Positions 59,036-64,000 of a DNA stretch of 64,000 bases are shown here, piece by piece. Positions within the stretch are counted from its first letter, which is position 1, and each line of letters starts with the position of its first letter. A program made the position numbers and the translations under genes. Source of the DNA: CBDANO01 sp965197665. Its GTDB lineage: Bacteria; Chloroflexota; Dehalococcoidia; Lucifugimonadales; UBA3495. The notes beneath the pieces were generated by a model, which was given only the letters and a program-made list of their open reading frames with translations, was not told the origin of the DNA and did not search any database. The DNA is taken from NCBI GenBank assembly GCA_965197665.1, contig CBDANO010000005.1:1426001-1490000 (forward strand), read 5' to 3'.

Positions 59036-59089
59036 CGCACCGCCTTTGGGAAGGACGCCTTGGTAGCCGTCCTTCCCAAAGGCGGTGCG
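59036..59089. repeat. 22-bp perfect inverted repeat with 10-base loop
   Basis: Arms 59036-59057 and 59068-59089 (CGCACCGCCTTTGGGAAGGA and two more bases, with its exact complement) enclose CCTTGGTAGC. No plus-strand gene ends just before it, so it is not an evident terminator. Confidence 0.75.
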
Positions 59090-59115
59090 TCGTTCCGGCC
59101 ATTGGCCACGTTAAG

Positions 59116-59145
59116 CTAACAAGCTTGCTTTTGTTCATGTACAAT
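59116..59145 (+). promoter_or_regulatory. possible D-aminoacylase promoter
   Basis: CTAACA (59116-59121) and TACAAT (59140-59145) are spaced 18 bases apart. The coding start is 135 bases past the -10. Confidence 0.4.
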
Positions 59146-59280
59146 TGTCGAGATAGTCGCGTCCCCGGTCAGAAGCCGGCAGCGTGGTTGGCCCGCCGGG
59201 GCGGGGCAATCTCCGCGTTATGCTTGGACAGGAGATAAGAAACCTGCACGCACCGAGTTAGATTCCAAGAGGGGAAGGTT

Positions 59281-60852
59281 ATGCTGGACCTGTTGATTCA
59301 CGGTGGCCTGATAGTTGACGGCACGGGCAGCGCCGGGTTCTACGGCGCCGTCGCCGTGCAGGGAGATACGGTCCGCCTCCTCAGGGGAGACGTAAGCGAC
59401 GTCGAAGCGGGGAGGATCATAGACGCCGACGGACTCGTCGTATGTCCAGGTTTCATCGACCTTCATTCCCACGGGGGCCTAGTCATCCTTGGAGAGCCGG
59501 AGCACGAGCCCAAGGTCCGCCAAGGGGTTACCACGGAGCTTATCGGAATCGACGGGAACTCCGTGGCCCCGTTCAAGACCCAGGAGGACCTGCACAAGTT
59601 CATCGAGTTGGACGCCGGGTTAAACGGCAAGCCTCCCTTGCCGGCCCAATGGGCCAGCGTGTCTGACTATTTGGGAATGTTCGACAACAAGGTGGCCGTC
59701 AACATCTGCTACATTCTCGGCAACTCCCCCGTTCGCATCTGGTCCCTGGGCTGGGACCAGCGCCCCACCACCGGCCCCGAGTTGCAAGACATGAAGTCGG
59801 TAGTCAGGGAAGCCATGGAAGAGGGCGCCTGCGGCCTCTCAACGGGACTGGACTACCCGCCGGGCAGCTACGCCGATACGGCGGAGCTAACCGCCCTATG
59901 CCAGGAGGTTGCCCGTCTCGGAGGAATCTACCACACCCACGTGCGCTACGGGTTGGGCGACCGCTTCTTGGACCCCTTCAAGGAGGCTTTCGAGATCGCG
60001 CAGGGCAGCGGCGCGCCGCTGCACATCACCCACTTTGCCCAGCGCGCGGAAAACCAAGCCGGCGCCCGCCGCCTGCTGGAGTACGTGGAGAACCAGCGGG
60101 AACAGGGGGCCGACGTAACCTTCGATACCTTTCCCTACGCGGTGGGAAGCACCCGGTTGCTAATCATGCTCCCCCAATGGACCCACGACGGAGGCCCCGA
60201 CAAGCTCAAGGAGGTGCTCAAATCCGAGGAAGCAAGGAAGCGTCTCAGAAAAGAAGTGCACGGCGGCATAAGCTGGGATGAGGTCTGGCTTACCTACTTC
60301 GATCAACCCCATAACCGGCAGTACGACGGCCGCTCCGCAGCGGAAATCGCCCACATGATGAACAAGGGAGTAGTGGACGCCATATGCGACTTGCTCTTGG
60401 ACGAGAACTTGCAAATCTCCTTCACCGGGACTTATCGCAACGGCGCGACGGTCCCTCTGTTCATGGCCCATCCGCTGTGCCTGGTGGGCAGCGACGCCGT
60501 GATGTTGGGTGAATTCCCCAACCCACAAACCTACGGGACCTTCCCCTATATCCTGTCGGAGTACGTTCGGGAGGAGCGCTGGGAGTCCCTGCCCGAGGCC
60601 ATCCGCAAGATGACCTCTTACGCGGCCCAGCGTCTCGGCTTGCCGGACCGGGGAATTCTTCGTGACGGCATGAAGGCGGACATAGTCGTGTTCGACGCCG
60701 AGAAGGTAAAAGGCCCGGCCACGCGGCACGACCCCAAGCAGTTCCCTGTCGGCATACCATACGTGTTGGTCAACGGCCAGGTAGTGATTGACAACGAGGA
60801 GCACACCGGCGCTCTTCCCGGCCGCGCCCTTCGCCACAAGCACCGCGGATGA
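59281..60852 (+). CDS. D-aminoacylase (N-acyl-D-amino-acid deacylase)
   Basis: A 523-residue binuclear amidohydrolase. The first motif is CPGFIDLHSHGG (His62, His64); later ligands are in YHTHVRYG, LHITHFAQR and CLVGSDAVM, and ADIVVFDAEKVKGPATRHDPKQFPVGI closes the second sandwich. The sequence order is that of bacterial D-aminoacylase. GAGGGGAAGG precedes the ATG. It is convergent with the SHMT-like gene. Confidence 0.93.
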   Translation: MLDLLIHGGLIVDGTGSAGFYGAVAVQGDTVRLLRGDVSDVEAGRIIDADGLVVCPGFIDLHSHGGLVILGEPEHEPKVRQGVTTELIGIDGNSVAPFKTQEDLHKFIELDAGLNGKPPLPAQWASVSDYLGMFDNKVAVNICYILGNSPVRIWSLGWDQRPTTGPELQDMKSVVREAMEEGACGLSTGLDYPPGSYADTAELTALCQEVARLGGIYHTHVRYGLGDRFLDPFKEAFEIAQGSGAPLHITHFAQRAENQAGARRLLEYVENQREQGADVTFDTFPYAVGSTRLLIMLPQWTHDGGPDKLKEVLKSEEARKRLRKEVHGGISWDEVWLTYFDQPHNRQYDGRSAAEIAHMMNKGVVDAICDLLLDENLQISFTGTYRNGATVPLFMAHPLCLVGSDAVMLGEFPNPQTYGTFPYILSEYVREERWESLPEAIRKMTSYAAQRLGLPDRGILRDGMKADIVVFDAEKVKGPATRHDPKQFPVGIPYVLVNGQVVIDNEEHTGALPGRALRHKHRG

Positions 60853-60870
60853 CCGCGAAGGGCTGTAGCT

Positions 60871-62244
60871 TCACTCCTTAGAAGCCGGCGGCGGCAGGCC
60901 GTTTTCGAAGCAGTAATACAGCGTTTGATAGGGCCGCCTGAAGTCTATTACGTCTTCAACCACGTCGTGGGGGGCTTCATTTTCGACCAAGACTCGCGCC
61001 ATGAACTCCGCGATGGTTTCCATTTCCCGCTCCCCCATCCCCAAGCGGGTCACCTCGATGGTGCCCATACGCAACCCGCTGGGACGGTCCCAGTCCTCCG
61101 GCCTGTCGCTGGGCAGCAGGTTCTTGTTAGTCACTATGTTGCCCAACGCCAAGCGCCGCGCCGCCTCGAAGCCTCCGCCGAACCGGCCCACGTCGGCCAC
61201 GACCTGGTGGGTGGCGGTATAGCCCTTGTGCGCCCCCAGCAAAGGAACGCCCCTGCGGTCGAGGGCAGCGGCCAAGGCTTGCGCGTTGCGGACTATTTGC
61301 CCCATGTAGGCTTGGCCGAAAGCCAGCAGCTCGGCCGCGGAGAAAGCCAACGCGGCCACTCTGTTAACCTGATGGGTCGCCACCAGCACAGGGAAGATAG
61401 CGTCGGTTAACGGAGCGGTCAGTTCCGGGTCGTCCCAAACCAGGATCCCGCTTTGAGGTCCGCTGAAGGTCTTGCCCCCCGATCCGGTCATAACCGCCGC
61501 GCCTTCTCGCAGGGGGTCTTGAAACTGCCCGCCCGCAACCAAGCCTAGTTGATGGGCGCCGTCGAAGAATATATGCCCGCCCCAGTCGGCGACGATATCC
61601 CGCATTTCCCTGACGGGAAAGGGGAACAGGGTCATCGAAAGACCCAGAGCAACGACCTTGGGCCGGACCAGCGGCGCCATTTCGCGGAAAAGGTCCAGGT
61701 CGACCTCCAACTCCACCGGGTCGAAGGGGAGGTCCACGATCTTCAGGCCTCTAACGCCCGCGGGTCCGTCGCTGCGGTTGCTGGAATGACCGCCAAAGGG
61801 TTGGGGGACGCTCATGATCACGTCGCCGGGTTCCGTAAGGGCCGTATACACCGCCATATTGCCGATCATGCTTGCCACCAGCCGATGATCGGCGTAACGG
61901 GCGGAGAAGACCTTCTTCAACAGCTCCACGCACAGGGCTTCGATTTCGTCGATGTGCTGGGTCCCGGCGAACCACCGGTTTGCATCGCCGATATGCCCCT
62001 CGGCGGCCCGGGTGCCTACCTCGGCAGACAAAAGGGACCTCACCGTGGGGCTGGTCGGCGCCTCGGGGGCCAGCAGATTGATGCACAGCCGGCCACGCCA
62101 CTCTTCATTGCGAGAGACTGCGGAGAGCACGGCCTCCCCCATTTCCTCGGGGGAGCGGCAGGCTTCCAGCACCTCCCGGGCCTGCGCCAAGAACGCCGGG
62201 TCGTGCACCTCGAAGGGAACGGACGCCTCACTGGCTAGTGACAT
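60871..62244 (-). CDS. serine hydroxymethyltransferase-like PLP enzyme
   Basis: A 457-residue fold-type I PLP enzyme related to GlyA. The D-x-A-H motif (FFDGAHQLGLVAGG, Asp228, His231) and the PLP lysine (Lys258) are in place. The usual THKTLRGP is changed to GGKTFSGP, so the histidine that precedes lysine in SHMT is Gly. Start taken at the ATG 62244 (MSLASEASVPFEV) with GAAGGAA upstream; 38 more codons are open. The motif change suggests a related aldolase or transaldol activity rather than folate-dependent serine synthesis. Confidence 0.82.
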   Translation of the reverse strand: MSLASEASVPFEVHDPAFLAQAREVLEACRSPEEMGEAVLSAVSRNEEWRGRLCINLLAPEAPTSPTVRSLLSAEVGTRAAEGHIGDANRWFAGTQHIDEIEALCVELLKKVFSARYADHRLVASMIGNMAVYTALTEPGDVIMSVPQPFGGHSSNRSDGPAGVRGLKIVDLPFDPVELEVDLDLFREMAPLVRPKVVALGLSMTLFPFPVREMRDIVADWGGHIFFDGAHQLGLVAGGQFQDPLREGAAVMTGSGGKTFSGPQSGILVWDDPELTAPLTDAIFPVLVATHQVNRVAALAFSAAELLAFGQAYMGQIVRNAQALAAALDRRGVPLLGAHKGYTATHQVVADVGRFGGGFEAARRLALGNIVTNKNLLPSDRPEDWDRPSGLRMGTIEVTRLGMGEREMETIAEFMARVLVENEAPHDVVEDVIDFRRPYQTLYYCFENGLPPPASKE

Positions 62245-62501
62245 GAAGTTGATTCCTTCTTCAAAACTCGGAGGGGGCCTTGCTGCTCGTTGGCCCTTCA
62301 AACCATCTTCCGGTTTACCCGGTTGCACATTGTAGACAGTTAATAGCCAGTCTATCACTTACCTTGAAAATCTGCGGCCCGCGCCAAACAGTCTATTGAC
62401 ACCCTCGACGCCCCCAAATACACTCGGAACAGCCCGCAGCCTTACCATTGTACTTTCATGTACTTTCAGGTTGACGCATTCGCACCCCGGAGGAATGAAG
62501 C

Positions 62502-63488
62502 ATGGCGAATCAAGGGGGGATTTCCGACGCAGCAGCGCCGATGCAGGAGATTTGCAGCGCCTTCTTGGACAGCCTGTCGGATCAGCAAAAGGCCAAGGCT
62601 ACCTATAGCTATCAGGACGGCGAGCGGGTCTTCTGGTACTATCCGCCGCTCAACCGCCACGGCCTGCCCCTGCGAGACATGGACGCCGGGCAGCGGGAAC
62701 TGGCCTATCGGATCATGGCCAGCGGCTTGACCGAGAGGTCCTACGAGCAAGCAAAGCTGATCATCGATCACGAGTTGGTGCTGGGCCCGCTGGAGAAGGA
62801 GCAAGGCAAGACCACCTTTGTCCGGGACCCGGAACTCTACTATTTCACGGTCTTTGGCGAACCGGGCGGCGCCGACCCTTGGGGCTGGCGCGCCGAAGGA
62901 CACCACGTATCCCTTCACTTCAGCGTCTGGGGCGAAAAGGTATTGTCCGTAACCCCCTTCTTCTTCGGCGCCAACCCCGCGGAAGTGCGAAAGGGGCCCA
63001 AAACCGGCCTGCGGATACTGGGGGCCAGGGAGGACCTGGCTTTCGAGTTGATGGACACCTTGGACAAGGGGCAAAGGAGCGCAGCCGTGATATACGACAA
63101 GGCGCCGTTGGACATCCTTACCTACAACAGCTCCAAAGCGTCCCTGCCTCGGGAGCAGGGGCTTCCCGCTTCCCGCATGTCCGGGACCCAAAAAGAAATA
63201 ATGATGTCTCTAGTCAGCGAGTACGTAAGCCAAGTCCGCGGCGACCTGTCCCGGGAACGGCTGGACGCCATCAAAGAACGGGGCATCGACGGGTTCCACT
63301 TCGCTTGGGCGGGGCCCATCGACAAAAGCGCCGAGCACTATTACCGGGTCCACGGCGGTGATTTTCTGGTGGAGTTCGACAACCGGCAAGACGGGGCCAA
63401 CCACATCCACTCCGTCTGGCGAGACGTGGAAAACGACTTCGCCCAAGACGTGCTGCGGGAGCACCTGCTCCTATACCACGTGATCTAG
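62502..63488 (+). CDS. DUF3500 family protein
   Basis: A 328-residue protein of the DUF3500 family. Family marks are FLDSLSDQQKAKATYSYQDGERVFWYYPP, GLPLRDMDAGQRELAYRIMASGLTERSYEQAKLIIDHE and the C-terminal GANHIHSVWRDVENDFAQD block. The last part has paired histidines (NHIHSVW) with the downstream HLLLYHV that resemble a metal site. GGAGGAATG overlaps the start: CGGAGGAATGAAGCATGG. The function is unknown. No signal peptide is seen. Confidence 0.85.
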   Translation: MANQGGISDAAAPMQEICSAFLDSLSDQQKAKATYSYQDGERVFWYYPPLNRHGLPLRDMDAGQRELAYRIMASGLTERSYEQAKLIIDHELVLGPLEKEQGKTTFVRDPELYYFTVFGEPGGADPWGWRAEGHHVSLHFSVWGEKVLSVTPFFFGANPAEVRKGPKTGLRILGAREDLAFELMDTLDKGQRSAAVIYDKAPLDILTYNSSKASLPREQGLPASRMSGTQKEIMMSLVSEYVSQVRGDLSRERLDAIKERGIDGFHFAWAGPIDKSAEHYYRVHGGDFLVEFDNRQDGANHIHSVWRDVENDFAQDVLREHLLLYHVI

Positions 63489-63510
63489 CGCCCCCCGCAG
63501 TCCGGGACCC

Positions 63511-64000
63511 CTACCGGCCTATCAAGCTCTTAATTTCCTCCACCGCCTTGGGGAGTTGGTTGTTAATCACGACCGGCTGCCGGTGGAGCCGGGCCAGATT
63601 CAGGATACCGTCTTGGAATCGGACCAAGCGGTCCAATTGGGCGTCGGAGAGTCTGCGCCTAGAGTGATTGGGGCTAAGGACCCGCCGCTTCAGCGCTTCC
63701 CGGTCGGGCACGTCCAGAATGCACAACAGCGCCGGGCCCAGCGCGTCAAGGTCTAGGACGCCCGGAAGAAAGTGACTGCCCTCCAGTACCAGCCCAATAC
63801 CTTCTCGCGCGGCCCGGGCGACGCACGATTCAATCGAAGGCTTGAGCAGCCGCGACTGGCGGACCGCTCCCTCCAGAAGCCGGCTGTCGCTGGCGCCGCC
63901 GGGGGCGGCGCCGTCCAAGGCTTGATACGCATCGTAGCTGTGGTGTTTCAGCAGCTTGGCGTCAGACTCCGGTAGCATGTGGGAGATGCTGGCCCGGATG
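63511..64000 (-). CDS. 2-phosphoglycerate kinase-like P-loop protein (N-terminus outside window)
   Basis: The visible 162 residues run open to the right edge. Upstream of the first in-frame ATG the frame continues IRASISHMLPESD, so the P-loop lies beyond 64000. The part seen has HHSYDAYQAL, QSRLLKPSIESCVARAAREGIGLVLEGSHFLPGVL and the nucleotidyl-kinase-type REALKRRVLSPNHSRRR, as in 2-phosphoglycerate kinases and related AAA proteins. Such kinases make cyclic 2,3-diphosphoglycerate in archaea; the role in this bacterium is unknown. It is convergent with the DUF3500 gene. Confidence 0.7.
   Translation of the reverse strand, partial: IRASISHMLPESDAKLLKHHSYDAYQALDGAAPGGASDSRLLEGAVRQSRLLKPSIESCVARAAREGIGLVLEGSHFLPGVLDLDALGPALLCILDVPDREALKRRVLSPNHSRRRLSDAQLDRLVRFQDGILNLARLHRQPVVINNQLPKAVEEIKSLIGR

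Larger units (their letters stand above)
58911..59280. other. intergenic region between the TA module and D-aminoacylase
   Basis: A gap of 370 bp between divergent genes. It holds the TA promoter, a 22-bp perfect hairpin (59036-59089), and a probable plus-strand promoter (59116-59145). No gene is supported. Confidence 0.55.

Overview
This is a high-G+C bacterial chromosome segment that best fits an uncultured Chloroflexota of the Dehalococcoidia / SAR202 type. That assignment is inference. It rests on the density of paralogous luciferase-like flavin monooxygenases, amidohydrolases, short-chain dehydrogenases and oxygenases, on an F420:NADP oxidoreductase, and on a tmRNA whose tag (GEREFALAV) resembles the GERE-type tag I recall from Dehalococcoides. 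There is one tRNA, one tmRNA, no rRNA, no CRISPR array, no phage genes and no transposase gene.

Layout. 1-10.8 kb: the end of a PhnD-like binding protein, a PAC2 protein, tRNA-Arg(UCU), a quinone oxidoreductase, two alpha/beta hydrolases, a flavin monooxygenase (LLM), an amidohydrolase, and a DinB protein translationally coupled to a molybdopterin oxidoreductase. 10.8-12.8 kb: repeats, an SDR, and ssrA with promoter and terminator. 12.8-24.3 kb: a catabolic island. The minus-strand run is amidohydrolase, LLM, amidohydrolase, SDR. It diverges from an LLM followed by a complete branched-chain-type ABC importer (binding protein, livHMGF). 24.4-28.8 kb: a defence block with a frameshifted MazF, a helicase-less Type ISP-like restriction-modification protein with a low-G+C centre, and an alpha carbonic anhydrase lipoprotein. 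28.8-36.3 kb: a 140-bp MITE, a Rieske oxygenase, a thioredoxin-like protein, an F420:NADP reductase, a thiolase/DUF35 pair, an SDR and an inositol-phosphatase-like enzyme. 36.3-43.8 kb: prs, amidohydrolase and aspartyl protease in a row, a cupin, a Cas4-like nuclease coupled to an MFS transporter, an ABM-like protein and NhaA. 44-46.5 kb: threonine synthase-like enzyme, NIL protein and two MoaD-like proteins behind a leader that carries a palindrome, a promoter and an intrinsic terminator. 46.9-56.3 kb: an Asp/Glu-racemase-like protein, a peptide-type binding protein, P450, a double SagB-like protein, a YkgJ protein, an N-acyl-D-amino-acid deacylase and a cupin. 56.8-64 kb: an amidohydrolase, a RelE-type toxin-antitoxin pair whose toxin has an in-frame TGA, a D-aminoacylase, an SHMT-like PLP enzyme, a DUF3500 protein and the end of a P-loop kinase.

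Taken together the genes suggest an oligotroph that imports organic molecules, oxidises them with flavin, P450, Rieske or molybdenum enzymes, and opens amide, ester or lactone bonds with many metallohydrolases. The points most worth following up are the thrC-like/NIL/MoaD-MoaD cluster, which looks like a protein-thiocarboxylate sulfur-transfer module, the two toxin genes broken by single-base changes, the mosaic restriction gene, and at least four dispersed non-coding repeat families.
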